Shown: one piece after another, positions 44,266 through 52,588 of the stretch
How positions within the stretch are numbered: position 1 is the stretch's first letter
Layout: each line of letters starts with the position of its first letter
Origin: Solimonas flava DSM 18980
GTDB taxonomy: Bacteria; Pseudomonadota; Gammaproteobacteria; Nevskiales; Nevskiaceae
Length of the DNA stretch: 64,000 nucleotides
Direction of reading: 5' to 3'
NCBI RefSeq assembly: GCF_000426685.1
Contig: NZ_AUFV01000008.1
Coordinates: 194,530-258,529 of the forward strand
The notes under the pieces: generated by a model
What the model saw: only the letters and a program-made list of their open reading frames with translations
Database searches by the model: none
What the model was told of the DNA's origin: nothing
Position numbers and translations under genes: made by a program

Positions 44266-45390
44266 TCATTGCACCGTCACCGGAATGCCGCGCAGGCGGT
44301 TCTTCTGCTTCGACTGCACCTTGCCGACCAGCTGTCCGCAGGCCGCGTCGATGTCGTCACCGCGCGTCTTGCGCGTCGTCGCAAAGACCTTGCGATCGCG
44401 CAGGATCTTGGCGAACGCGGCGATCGCTTCCGGCTTGCTGCGCCGGTACGGCGCGCCCGGAAACGGGTTGAACGGAATCAGGTTGACCTTCGCCGACAGG
44501 CCGCCGAGCAGCTTGGCAAGCTCGCGCGCATGCTCCGGCTTGTCGTTGATGCCGTCGAGCATCACGTATTCGTAGACGATGTGCGTCTTGCGGTCCTTGC
44601 CGGCCGTGTAGCGGCGGCAGGCGGCGAGCAGCTCGGCGATCGGGTACTTGCGGTTGATCGGCACCAGCTCGTTGCGCAGCGCATCGTTCGGCGCGTGCAG
44701 CGAGACGGCGAGCGCGGTATCGACATCCTCGCGCAGGCGGTCCATGAACGGCACCAGGCCCGAGGTCGACACCGTGACGCGGCGCTTCGACAGGCCGAAG
44801 CCGAAATCGTCGAGCAGGATGCGGATCGCCGCCAGCACCGCGCCGTAATTGGCGAGCGGTTCGCCCATGCCCATGAAGACGATGTTCGAGATCACGCGCT
44901 CGTTCTGGAAATCGCCGCCGAGCGTACGGGCGGCGAACCAGACCTGGGCGATGATCTCCGCCGTCGTCATGTTGCGGTTGAGGCCCTGCTGCGCGGTCGA
45001 GCAGAACGAACAGTCCATCGCGCAACCGACCTGCGAGGAGATGCAGAGCGTGGCCCGGTTCTCCTCGGGGATATAAACCGTCTCGATGGCATTGCCGCCG
45101 TCGAGGCGCAGCACCCACTTGCGGGTGCCGTCCGCCGAGACCTGCTCGGTGACGAGCTCCGGCGTGCGGATCACGAAGTGCTGCGCAAGCTTGACGCGCA
45201 GCTCCTTCGAGATGTTGCTCATTTCGTCGAACGAATCCTTACCGCGCCGATAGATCCACTGCATGATCTGGTCGGCGCGGTACGGCTTCTCGCCCATCTC
45301 CGCGAAGCGCGCGCGCAGCTGCTCCCGGTCCAGCCCGAACAGATTGATCGGGGCGGCGGCGGTCGCGAGGCTGGCGGCGCTGGCGGACAT
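44266..45390 (-). CDS. rlmN: Dual-specificity RNA methyltransferase RlmN
   Basis: 374 residues, normal for RlmN. Radical-SAM enzyme that adds C2 methyl groups to A2503 of 23S rRNA and A37 of some tRNAs. The [4Fe-4S] site is CAMDCSFC in SSQVGCAMDCSFCSTAQQG. GMGEPLANY and a C-terminal Cys (DDIDAACGQLVG) for the methyl transfer cycle are present. It lies 15 bases downstream of ndk. Its last 27 codons are duplicated about 150 bases downstream. Confidence 0.97.
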   Translation of the reverse strand: MSASAASLATAAAPINLFGLDREQLRARFAEMGEKPYRADQIMQWIYRRGKDSFDEMSNISKELRVKLAQHFVIRTPELVTEQVSADGTRKWVLRLDGGNAIETVYIPEENRATLCISSQVGCAMDCSFCSTAQQGLNRNMTTAEIIAQVWFAARTLGGDFQNERVISNIVFMGMGEPLANYGAVLAAIRILLDDFGFGLSKRRVTVSTSGLVPFMDRLREDVDTALAVSLHAPNDALRNELVPINRKYPIAELLAACRRYTAGKDRKTHIVYEYVMLDGINDKPEHARELAKLLGGLSAKVNLIPFNPFPGAPYRRSKPEAIAAFAKILRDRKVFATTRKTRGDDIDAACGQLVGKVQSKQKNRLRGIPVTVQ

Positions 45391-45405
45391 CGGCGTGTTG
45401 CGCCC

Positions 45406-45837
45406 TTAGCGGGTGCGCGGGCAGATCTCGGTGGCGCGGAAGAAATAGGCGATTTCGTTCTGCGCATTCTCGAGGCTGTCCGAGCCGTGGCAGGCGTTCT
45501 CGTCGATCGAGTCGGCGAAATCGGCGCGAATCGTGCCGGGGGCGGCCTTCTTCGGGTCGGTGGCGCCCATGATGTCGCGGTGCTTGGCCACCGCGTCCTC
45601 GCCCTCGAGCACCGACACCACGACCGGGCCGCTGATCATGAACTTGACCAGGTCGCCGAAGAACGGGCGCGCCTTGTGCACGGCGTAGAAGCCTTCGGCC
45701 TCGGCCTGCGTCAGGTGCACCATGCGCGTGGCGACGATCTTCAGGCCGGCGTTCTCGAAGCGCTCGAAAATCTTGCCGATCACGTTCTTGGACACGGCAT
45801 CCGGCTTGAGGATCGAGAGGGTACGTTCAACCGACAC
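45406..45837 (-). CDS. ndk: Nucleoside diphosphate kinase
   Basis: 143 residues, the standard size. Keeps NTP pools balanced by phosphate transfer through an active-site His ([12 protein letters not shown]). Also [13 protein letters not shown] at the start and the [11 protein letters not shown] loop. GTG start with AAGGAG seven bases upstream. First gene of a long operon with rlmN, pilF, rodZ, ispG, hisS, yfgM and bamB; a consensus-like promoter lies at 45917-45946. Confidence 0.97.
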   Translation of the reverse strand: MSVERTLSILKPDAVSKNVIGKIFERFENAGLKIVATRMVHLTQAEAEGFYAVHKARPFFGDLVKFMISGPVVVSVLEGEDAVAKHRDIMGATDPKKAAPGTIRADFADSIDENACHGSDSLENAQNEIAYFFRATEICPRTR

Positions 45838-45916
45838 GGTGAAACTCCTTGAAAACTGAAGGGGAAATAGCGAAAGGGCCGCGAATGGCCCAGTACGTTT
45901 ACTGAGAAATCAAGGA

Positions 45917-45946
45917 ATTATAGCCGCCGCTGCTGCGGCGCGGCAA
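45917..45946 (-). promoter_or_regulatory. Sigma-70 promoter of the ndk-rlmN operon
   Basis: On the minus strand TTGCCG (45946-45941) and a perfect TATAAT (45922-45917) are separated by 18 bases. The leader before the ndk GTG is about 70 bases and has two small palindromes, CAGTAAACGTACTG and GGGCC-N6-GGCCC. This is the best consensus promoter in the window. Confidence 0.75.
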
Positions 45947-45976
45947 TGAATCCTGCGGCTTGCGCCGCGCTGGCCG

Positions 45977-46300
45977 TCAGACGGCGAAGCTCTCGCCGCA
46001 ACCGCACTGCGCCTTGACGTTGGGATTGAGGAACTTGAACGACTCGTTCAGCCCCTGCTTCTGGAAATCCAGCGTCATGCCTTCGAGCATCGGCAGGTGA
46101 TCGGGTTTCACGACCAGCTTCGAGCCATGCTGCTCGAACACCAGGTCGTCGGCGCCGATCTCGTCCGCGTAGTCCATCGTGTAGGCGTAGCCGGAGCAGC
46201 CGGATTTGCGCACGCCGACGCGCAGGCCGAGCCCGCCGCCGCGCTTGTCGATCTGCTGCTGGATGCGCCGGGCGGCGCTTTCGGTCAACTGGATGCTCAT
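45977..46300 (-). CDS. iscA: Iron-sulfur cluster assembly A-type carrier IscA
   Basis: 107 residues with the three A-type ligands: Cys35 (KSGCSGYAY) and Cys99, Cys101 (QCGCGESF). It carries iron or Fe-S clusters from the scaffold to target enzymes. ATG overlaps the stop of the IscU-like gene (ATGA), so it is the last gene of the desulfurase-scaffold-carrier set. No hscBA or fdx follows; the next gene is ndk with its own promoter. Confidence 0.92.
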   Translation of the reverse strand: MSIQLTESAARRIQQQIDKRGGGLGLRVGVRKSGCSGYAYTMDYADEIGADDLVFEQHGSKLVVKPDHLPMLEGMTLDFQKQGLNESFKFLNPNVKAQCGCGESFAV

Positions 46301-46689
46301 GCCTGTTCGCTCATCTGCTGCTGCAGGGCGCGGAGGACATCCTCACCCATGAGGGCACAATGGGCCTTGTCCTCGGCGATTTCAAGGGCGTCACGGATCG
46401 CCGCGGCATCGATCGCCGCCAGATGCGTCAGCGGCTGCCCTTCGAGCTGTTCGGCGAGCCACTCGCCGACCGCGATCGCGGTCGGACAGCCGTAGGCCTG
46501 GAAACGCACCTGCGCCACGATCGCCCCGTTCAGCCCGAGCTGCAAGCGCAGGACCGAATGCGCCGCCGGACTGCCGGCCTGCGCTTCGAGCAGGCGCCCG
46601 CCGGCCGGCAGACGGCCGCCGTGCCGCGGCGCGCGAAAGCGCGCCCAGATCGGCTCACGATAGGCATAGACATTCTCTTGCGGGTTCAT
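46297..46689 (-). CDS. Divergent IscU-like scaffold lacking one ligand cysteine
   Basis: 130 residues with NifU/IscU N-terminal fold. Aligned by eye to IscU, LQLGLNGAIVAQVRFQAYGC68PTAIA and KAHC111ALMGEDVL match the second and third cluster cysteines. The first motif, usually GAPACGD, reads GSPAAHS, so that Cys and the following Asp are replaced by Ala and Ser. A His occupies the adjacent position (His44). The N-terminus (VYAYREPIWARFRAPRHGG) also differs from IscU. It overlaps the upstream desulfurase gene and iscA by ATGA. It may bind a cluster in an altered way or serve as a sulfur relay. Confidence 0.8.
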   Translation of the reverse strand: MNPQENVYAYREPIWARFRAPRHGGRLPAGGRLLEAQAGSPAAHSVLRLQLGLNGAIVAQVRFQAYGCPTAIAVGEWLAEQLEGQPLTHLAAIDAAAIRDALEIAEDKAHCALMGEDVLRALQQQMSEQA

Positions 46690-47864
46690 GCTTCGCTCCA
46701 CAGCGGTGACAGCTCGCGCAGGAAGCGCACCGCCTCGACGATCTGCGCGGCCGCGCGGTCGATCTGCGCTTCGGTGCTGTAGCGGCCGAGCGACAGGCGC
46801 AGCGAGGAACCGGCGAGTTCGTCGTCGCGGCCGAGCGCGCGCAATACGTACGAAGGCTCGCGCGTCGCCGACGAGCAGGCCGAGCCGCTCGATACCATCA
46901 GCTCCGGCAGCATGGCGCGCAGCGATTCGCCCTCGGCGCCGGCGAAACTGACGTTGAGGATGCCCGGCGCGCGCGCCTCGACCGGCCCGTTCAGATAGAT
47001 CTTCGGCAGCACCTGCAGCGCCTGCCACAGGCGCTCGCGCAGGCCGCGCAGGCGCCGCGCCTCGTCGCCGAGGCCGGCCGCCGCCAGCACGCAGGCCTCG
47101 CCGAGACCGACGATCTGGTGCGTCGCCAGCGTGCCGGAGCGCATGCCTTGCTCGTGGCCGCCGCCATGGATCTGCGGCGCCAGGCGCGCACGCGGCCGCT
47201 TGCGCACGAACAGCGCGCCGATGCCCTTCGGGCCGTAAAGTTTGTGCGCCGACAGCGACAGGAGGTCGATCGGCACCTGCGCCAGATCGATCGGCAGCTT
47301 GCCGGCCGCCTGCACGGCGTCGACGTGGAACAGGATGCCGCGCTCGCGCAGCTGCGGCGCCAGCGCCTCGACCGGATTGATCGCGCCGGTTTCGTTGTTG
47401 ACCCACATCAGCGAGACCATCGCCGTGTCGGGCTGCAAGGCCGCCAGCACCTGCTCGACGGCGACGACGCCATCGGCCTGCGGCGTCAGGTAGCTGACGC
47501 GCACGCCCTGGGTTTCCAGGTAGCGGCAGGTGTCGAGCACCGCCTTGTGTTCGACGCGGCTGGTGACGACGTGCGCGCCCTTCAGGCCGCGGAACTCCAG
47601 CGCGCCCTTGATCGCCAGGTTGTTCGATTCGGTCGCACCGGAGGTCCAGACGATTTCGTCGGCACCGGCACCGAGCAGCGCCGCCACTTGCGCGCGCGCG
47701 CGCTCGACGGCGACGCGCGCCTTGCGGCCGAGCGCGTGGTCGGACGCGGGATTGCCGAAGTGCGAGTCGGCGTCGAGCCACGGCAGCATGGCGTCGCGCA
47801 CACGCGGATCGAGCGGGGTCGTCGCCGCATAGTCGAGATAGATCATCGCATCGTGTTCTGTCAC
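46686..47864 (-). CDS. iscS: Cysteine desulfurase, IscS type
   Basis: 392 residues. PLP enzyme that takes sulfur from cysteine for Fe-S clusters and thio-tRNA. PLP lysine in SLSAHKLYGPKG; catalytic Cys in SSGSACSSATREPSYVLRALG, the loop form of true IscS. YLDYAATTPLDPRV and HVVTSRVEHKAVL are family-like. GTG start overlaps the stop of the preceding desulfurase gene (GTGA). An ATG six codons later is possible. Directly followed by the IscU-like scaffold gene. Confidence 0.93.
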   Translation of the reverse strand: MTEHDAMIYLDYAATTPLDPRVRDAMLPWLDADSHFGNPASDHALGRKARVAVERARAQVAALLGAGADEIVWTSGATESNNLAIKGALEFRGLKGAHVVTSRVEHKAVLDTCRYLETQGVRVSYLTPQADGVVAVEQVLAALQPDTAMVSLMWVNNETGAINPVEALAPQLRERGILFHVDAVQAAGKLPIDLAQVPIDLLSLSAHKLYGPKGIGALFVRKRPRARLAPQIHGGGHEQGMRSGTLATHQIVGLGEACVLAAAGLGDEARRLRGLRERLWQALQVLPKIYLNGPVEARAPGILNVSFAGAEGESLRAMLPELMVSSGSACSSATREPSYVLRALGRDDELAGSSLRLSLGRYSTEAQIDRAAAQIVEAVRFLRELSPLWSEA

Positions 47865-49006
47865 CGCACGCTCACTCGCGGCGTCGCGGCCGAAGCAAAC
47901 CCGCTCAGCACCGCCAGGAAGCGGTCGACTTCGTCCGCCGTGTTGTCCTTGCCGAGGCTGACGCGGACCGCGCCCTTGGCCAGTTCACGCTCGATGCCCA
48001 TGCCGAGCAGCACGTGGCTCGGCTCGCCGCGGCCCGACGCGCAGGCCGAGCCGCTCGACACCGCGAAACCGTGGCGGTCGAGCTGCATCAGCAGCGCCTC
48101 GCCCTCGTAGCCGGCGAGCGCGAACTGCACGGTGTTCGGCAAGCGCTCGACGCCCTCGCCGAAGAGGTGCACGCCGGGCAGGCGATGCAGGCCCGACTCG
48201 AGGCGCTCGCGCAGACCGCGCAGATGGGCAGTGCGCGTTTCGAGCTCGGCCGCGGCCAGCTCCGCGGCAGCGCCGAAGCCGACGATCGCGGCGACGTTCT
48301 CGGTGCCGCCGCGCAGACTGCGCTCCTGCCAGCCACCGTGATGCAGCGGCGACAACTCGACTTCGGGCCGCAGCACCAGTGCGCCGATGCCCTTCGGGCC
48401 GTAGAGCTTGTGGCTCGACAGGCTCATCAAATCCGCCTGCAGCGCGACGAAATCGACCGGAATCTTGCCCGCCGCCTGCACCGCATCGACGTGCAGCCAG
48501 GCGCCGGCCGCATGCACGAGCGCCGCCGCGCGCGGGATGTCCTGCAGGACGCCGGTTTCATTGTTGGCGCGCATCAGCGACACCAGCCGCAGCGGCGCTT
48601 CGGCGAGCTGCCGTTCGAAGTCCGGCCAGTCGATCAGCCCATCCTCGCCCATCGCCACCACCCCGACCGGCCAGCCGCGCGCGCGCAGCGCTTCGGCGGT
48701 CTCCAGCACCGCCGGATGCTCGGTCGCGCCGTAAAGCAGGCGCGCGCCGGGAAAGGCCTCGGCGACGCCCTTGAGCGCCAGATTGTTCGCCTCGGTACCG
48801 CCGGAGGTCCAGACGATCTCGCGCGGCTGGCAGTTCACCAGCGCGGCCACCTGCTCGCGGGCGCGCTCGATCGCGTCACGCGCGGCGCGGCCGTAGCGGT
48901 GCAGCGACGACGCGTTGCCGTAGGGACCCGCCAGGTACGGCAGCATCGCCTCGAGCACGCGCGAATCGAGACGCGTGGTTGCGTTGTGGTCGAGGTAGAC
49001 GGGCAT
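47861..49006 (-). CDS. Cysteine desulfurase, second copy (NifS/IscS family)
   Basis: 381 residues. PLP lysine in SLSSHKLYGPKG; catalytic Cys in SSGSACASGRGEPSHVLLGMG. N-terminal YLDHNATTRLDSRV. It is clearly diverged from the adjacent iscS, with a more NifS-like loop. Two desulfurase genes in series, joined by a GTGA overlap, are unusual and could specialise for different acceptors. The gene follows galE after 17 bases in the direction of transcription, so it may share the cysE-galE transcript. Confidence 0.9.
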   Translation of the reverse strand: MPVYLDHNATTRLDSRVLEAMLPYLAGPYGNASSLHRYGRAARDAIERAREQVAALVNCQPREIVWTSGGTEANNLALKGVAEAFPGARLLYGATEHPAVLETAEALRARGWPVGVVAMGEDGLIDWPDFERQLAEAPLRLVSLMRANNETGVLQDIPRAAALVHAAGAWLHVDAVQAAGKIPVDFVALQADLMSLSSHKLYGPKGIGALVLRPEVELSPLHHGGWQERSLRGGTENVAAIVGFGAAAELAAAELETRTAHLRGLRERLESGLHRLPGVHLFGEGVERLPNTVQFALAGYEGEALLMQLDRHGFAVSSGSACASGRGEPSHVLLGMGIERELAKGAVRVSLGKDNTADEVDRFLAVLSGFASAATPRVSVR

Positions 49007-49023
49007 GCGCTTACCGCATCCGG

Positions 49024-49998
49024 TCAGTAGGCCGGCTGCTGGTGCCAGGCCCAGGCATCGGCGACGATCTGGCGGATATCGGCGCGGCTCGGCTGCCAGC
49101 CGAGCACTTTGCGTGCCTTGTCGCTGCTGGCCACGAGCATCGCCGGATCACCGGCACGGCGCGGGCCGTGCGGAACGTCGAGCGAACGACCGACCACGTC
49201 CTCGGCGGCGCGCAGCACCTCGAGCACCGTGTAGCCATCGCCGTTACCGAGGTTGAAGCGATGAAAGCCCGGCTGCGCGCGGCTGTATTCGAGCGCCAGC
49301 AGGTGCGCATCGGCGAGATCGCAGACGTGAACGTAATCGCGCACGCAGGTGCCGTCGCGCGTCGCGTAATCGGTCCCGAAGACTTTCACGTCGAGCGCCT
49401 CGCCGGCGGCACGCCGCAACAGCCTCGGGATCAGATGCGTCTCCGGCTCGTGCTTCTCGCCGATCAGCCGCGAATCGCAGGCGCCCGCGGCGTTGAAATA
49501 GCGCAGCGCCGTTGCCCGCAAGCCATAGGCGCGAGCGGCGTCGTCGAGCATCAGTTCGACAGCCAGCTTCGAGTTGCCGTAGGGATTGATCGGCCGGCAC
49601 GGGTGCTGCTCATCGATCAGCTCGGTCTCCGGCTCGCCGAAAACAGCAGCCGTCGAAGAGAACACGAACTGCGACACGCCGTTGTCGTGCATCGCCTGCA
49701 GCAAGGCCAGCGTCGCACCGACGTTGTTAGCGTAGTAGCGGTAGGGATGGGTCATCGACTCGCCGACCAGCGAACTGGCTGCAAAGTGCATGACGACCTC
49801 GATCCGGTGCTGGCGTAGCGTCTGCGCCACCGCCTCCCCGTCGCCAAGCGAAGCCTCGACCAGCTCACCCCATTGCACCGCGCTGCGGTGCCCGGTCGAG
49901 AGATTGTCGAGAACGACCACGTGGTGGCCGGCTTCGGCCAGCCGCTTGCACATGTGCGAGCCGATGTAGCCGGCGCCGCCCACTACGAGCACATTCAT
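49024..49998 (-). CDS. galE: UDP-glucose 4-epimerase
   Basis: 324 residues, short-chain dehydrogenase-like. NAD-binding GGAGYIGSHMCKRL, the FSSTAAVFG serine region, NPYGNSKL with the YxxxK-type Tyr and Lys, and the GDGYTVLEVL loop identify GalE. Interconverts UDP-glucose and UDP-galactose. GTAGGAG precedes the ATG. It lies between cysE and the desulfurase genes, a place where sugar metabolism has no obvious reason to be, and may feed the polysaccharide locus about 5 kb away. Confidence 0.92.
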   Translation of the reverse strand: MNVLVVGGAGYIGSHMCKRLAEAGHHVVVLDNLSTGHRSAVQWGELVEASLGDGEAVAQTLRQHRIEVVMHFAASSLVGESMTHPYRYYANNVGATLALLQAMHDNGVSQFVFSSTAAVFGEPETELIDEQHPCRPINPYGNSKLAVELMLDDAARAYGLRATALRYFNAAGACDSRLIGEKHEPETHLIPRLLRRAAGEALDVKVFGTDYATRDGTCVRDYVHVCDLADAHLLALEYSRAQPGFHRFNLGNGDGYTVLEVLRAAEDVVGRSLDVPHGPRRAGDPAMLVASSDKARKVLGWQPSRADIRQIVADAWAWHQQPAY

Positions 49999-50005
49999 TG
50001 AACTC

Positions 50006-50803
50006 CTACCCCTGATTGCGATGACGGTTGCCGGCGAGCGAGTCCAGCGCCGGCGCAGTCTCGACGCAAAAATCAGGCAACTCCAGCTTGGACAGCTGCA
50101 GCTCCGGCATGCGCGAATCTACCTCATGCAGCAAGCGGCAGACCTTGACGAGCTGCTCGTCGAGCTGCTGGATGTGATCGAACATCGTCGACATCGCATT
50201 GGCCACCGGATCCGGCATGTCCTTCGAAAGCCCGTAGGCATCGAAGCCCATCTTCTTGGCGATCGCCGCGACCGCCGCCGACGGCTCGGCCGCCTCGCGC
50301 ACGACGCGCGCCGGGATGCCGACGACGGTGGCGCCCGGCGGCACTTCCCGGACCACGACCGAATTCGATCCGACGCGGGCGCCCTCGCCCACGGTGAACG
50401 GGCCGAGGATCTTCGCGCCGGCGCCGACGACGACACGGTTCGCCAGCGTCGGATGCCGCTTGCCCTTGTTCCAGCTGGTGCCGCCGAGCGTGACGCCGTG
50501 GTACATCGTGACGTCGTCGCCGATCTCCGCGGTCTCGCCGATCACCACGCCCATGCCGTGGTCGATGAAGAAGCGCCGGCCGATGCGCGCGCCGGGATGA
50601 ATCTCGATGCCGGTGAACCAGCGCGCGAGGTTCGAGTTGACGCGTGCCAGCCACTGGAGGCCATGCGTCCACAGCCAGTGGCTGAGCCGGTGCGCCCAGA
50701 TCGCGTGCAGGCCGGGGTAGCAGGTCAGCACCTCCCAGGTGTTGCGGGCGGCGGGATCGCGGTCGAAAACGCTGGCGATGTCTTCTTGGATGCGAGCGAA
50801 CAT
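50006..50803 (-). CDS. cysE: Serine O-acetyltransferase
   Basis: 265 residues. First step of cysteine synthesis, making O-acetylserine. Left-handed beta-helix with hexapeptide repeats in [34 protein letters not shown] and the active-site HGVTLGG. The C-terminal 80 residues after GIPARVV are longer than in short CysE forms and helical. Cysteine supply is the substrate of the neighbouring desulfurases, so co-location is sensible. A TAGAAT box at 50841-50846 is a likely promoter. Confidence 0.95.
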   Translation of the reverse strand: MFARIQEDIASVFDRDPAARNTWEVLTCYPGLHAIWAHRLSHWLWTHGLQWLARVNSNLARWFTGIEIHPGARIGRRFFIDHGMGVVIGETAEIGDDVTMYHGVTLGGTSWNKGKRHPTLANRVVVGAGAKILGPFTVGEGARVGSNSVVVREVPPGATVVGIPARVVREAAEPSAAVAAIAKKMGFDAYGLSKDMPDPVANAMSTMFDHIQQLDEQLVKVCRLLHEVDSRMPELQLSKLELPDFCVETAPALDSLAGNRHRNQG

Positions 50804-50838
50804 GGCAGTGGCAAATCAGGGCTGGCTTGCGCCGGGCA

Positions 50839-51672
50839 TCATTCTAGACCAATCCGGTCCTGTTTCGATTCGTCGTCGTCGCCATGCAGCGTCGCCGCCT
50901 CGCCGGGGATCGGCATCCGCCGCCGCTTCGGCTTTTCGATCGACGTCAGGATGCCGCGCAGGATGTTGAGCTCGTTGCGGTCGGGCGAGGCGCGGTTGAA
51001 GAGCTGGCGCAGGCGCCGCATCAGCAGGCGCGGATTGGCCGGATCGAGAAAGCCGGTCGACATCAGCACACGCTCGAAGTGCCCGTAGAACAGCTCCATT
51101 TCCTCGGTCGACGGCGGCGCATACCAGTCGAGCCCGCGCTTGCCGGAGACCGCCGGAATCTCGCTCAGCGCAGCGCGGCGCAGTTCGTAAGCCAGCACCT
51201 GCACCGCCTGGGACAGATTCAGCGAGCTGTAGCCGGGGTTGGCCGAGATCATCGTCACCGCGTGGCAGGAATCGAGTTCCTCGTTGGTCAGGCCGGTGCG
51301 CTCGCAGCCGAAGACAATCGCCACCTTCGCGCCCGCCGCCGTCGCCACCGCGCGTGCCGCCGCGTCCCAGGGCCGCATCGGTTCGTCGCCGAGGTGCCGC
51401 GGCCGCGCTGAACTGGCGACGACCCAGGCACAGTCGGCGACCGCCTCCGGCAGGCTGCCGACCACCCGCGCCGCCTCGACGACGCCCTCGGCGTGCGCCG
51501 CCGTCATGCGCGCCTGCGGGTGCGGAAAGCGCGACGGATTGACGAGGACCAGATCGCGCAGGCCCATGGTCAGCATGGCGCGCGCGGTCGAGCCGATGTT
51601 GCCCGGGTGCTGGGTATTGACCAGGACGATGCGGATGTTGTCGAGCGGCGAATCGGAGGATGCGGAAGTCAT
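50839..51672 (-). CDS. trmJ: tRNA 2'-O-methyltransferase TrmJ
   Basis: 277 residues. SPOUT (SpoU) methyltransferase: VLVNTQHPGNIGSTARAM near the start, IVFGCERTGLTNEEL and ANPGYSSLNLSQAVQVLAYEL with the knot motif. TrmJ modifies ribose at position 32 of several tRNAs. The C-terminal extension (ELNILRGILTSIEKPKR) is family-like. Start ATG lies seven bases after a TAGAAT box. Gene is divergent from suhB, the usual gammaproteobacterial arrangement. Confidence 0.95.
   Translation of the reverse strand: MTSASSDSPLDNIRIVLVNTQHPGNIGSTARAMLTMGLRDLVLVNPSRFPHPQARMTAAHAEGVVEAARVVGSLPEAVADCAWVVASSARPRHLGDEPMRPWDAAARAVATAAGAKVAIVFGCERTGLTNEELDSCHAVTMISANPGYSSLNLSQAVQVLAYELRRAALSEIPAVSGKRGLDWYAPPSTEEMELFYGHFERVLMSTGFLDPANPRLLMRRLRQLFNRASPDRNELNILRGILTSIEKPKRRRMPIPGEAATLHGDDDESKQDRIGLE
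50841..50846 (-). promoter_or_regulatory. -10 box TAGAAT for cysE
   Basis: TAGAAT on the minus strand overlaps the trmJ stop codon and lies 37 bases before the cysE ATG. No convincing -35. It may give cysE its own transcript. Confidence 0.35.
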
Positions 51673-51678
51673 GCGTGA

Positions 51679-51685
51679 TATTCTA
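51679..51685. promoter_or_regulatory. Overlapping divergent -10 boxes of trmJ and suhB
   Basis: TATTCT on the plus strand (51679-51684) and TAGAAT on the minus strand (51685-51680) cover the same bases. The minus box is seven bases from the trmJ ATG, the plus box is 38 bases from the suhB ATG. One RNA polymerase site would exclude the other. Confidence 0.4.
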
Positions 51686-51722
51686 CGCGGCCTCCCTCTG
51701 CTCCTTTTCAGCCCGGCCCGCC

Positions 51723-52490
51723 ATGCACCCGCTGGTCAATATCGCCGTTTCGGCCGCCCGTTCGGCCGGCAATTTCATCATGCGCAGCTACGAGCGCCGC
51801 GATCAGCTGCTGGTCGAGCGCAAGAGCCGCAACGACTTCGTCACCCAGGTCGACCGCAGCGCCGAGCAGGAGATCATCCGGATCATCCGCAAGGCCTATC
51901 CGCAGCACGCGATCCTGGCCGAGGAGAGCGGGGAAAGCGGCGAGAACGAGGTGACCTGGATCATCGATCCGCTCGACGGCACCACCAACTTCCTGCATGG
52001 CATTCCGCATTTCGCGGTGTCGATCGGCGTCAAGGTCCGCGACAAGCTCGAGCACGGCGTGATCTACGCGCCCTGCACCCAGGACCTGTACTGCGCCAGC
52101 CGCGGCAGCGGCGCGACGCTCAACAACCGCCGCATCCGCGTCAGCGGTTGCAAGGACATCAGCCAGGCGCTGATCGGCACCGGCATCCCGCTGCGCGAGG
52201 AATACCTCGACCGTTATCTGCCGCAGCTGCGCAGCGTGGCGGCCGAGACCGCCGGCCTGCGCCGCGCCGGCTCGGCGGCGCTGGACCTCGCCTACGTCGC
52301 CGCCGGCCGCCTCGAAGGCTTCTGGGAGTTCAATCTCAAGCCTTGGGACATCGCGGCCGGCGTGGTCATGGTGCAGGAGGCCGGCGGCATCGTGCGGCCG
52401 CTGGGCGGTAGCGCCGACGTGCTCGCCGACGGCCATGTGCTCGCCACCACCCTGAAGCTCGGCGACGAGCTGACGCGCCTGCTGAGCTGA
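51723..52490 (+). CDS. suhB: Inositol-1-monophosphatase SuhB
   Basis: 255 residues. Mg-dependent phosphatase fold: the metal-site residues of DPLDGTTNFLHG, LAEESGE, and PWDIAAGVVMVQEAGG. It dephosphorylates inositol phosphates and in enteric bacteria also binds NusA-containing antitermination complexes on rRNA operons. The N-terminus MHPLVNIAVSAARSAGNFIM is family-standard. No ribosome site is evident. Divergent from trmJ with overlapping -10 boxes. Confidence 0.95.
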   Translation: MHPLVNIAVSAARSAGNFIMRSYERRDQLLVERKSRNDFVTQVDRSAEQEIIRIIRKAYPQHAILAEESGESGENEVTWIIDPLDGTTNFLHGIPHFAVSIGVKVRDKLEHGVIYAPCTQDLYCASRGSGATLNNRRIRVSGCKDISQALIGTGIPLREEYLDRYLPQLRSVAAETAGLRRAGSAALDLAYVAAGRLEGFWEFNLKPWDIAAGVVMVQEAGGIVRPLGGSADVLADGHVLATTLKLGDELTRLLS

Positions 52491-52588
52491 GGCCAGCGCA
52501 CGGCCCTGCTGCGTCTGGCCGCGCCGCCGCGCGCGCCCGGATCCGTCTCCCGAGCCCTTCCGATCTCAGTCGCCACCCGTCATTCGCC

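Noticed and set aside
45838-45976. Possible riboswitch in the ndk leader
   Set aside because: Only two short palindromes; no match to a known aptamer that I can recognise.
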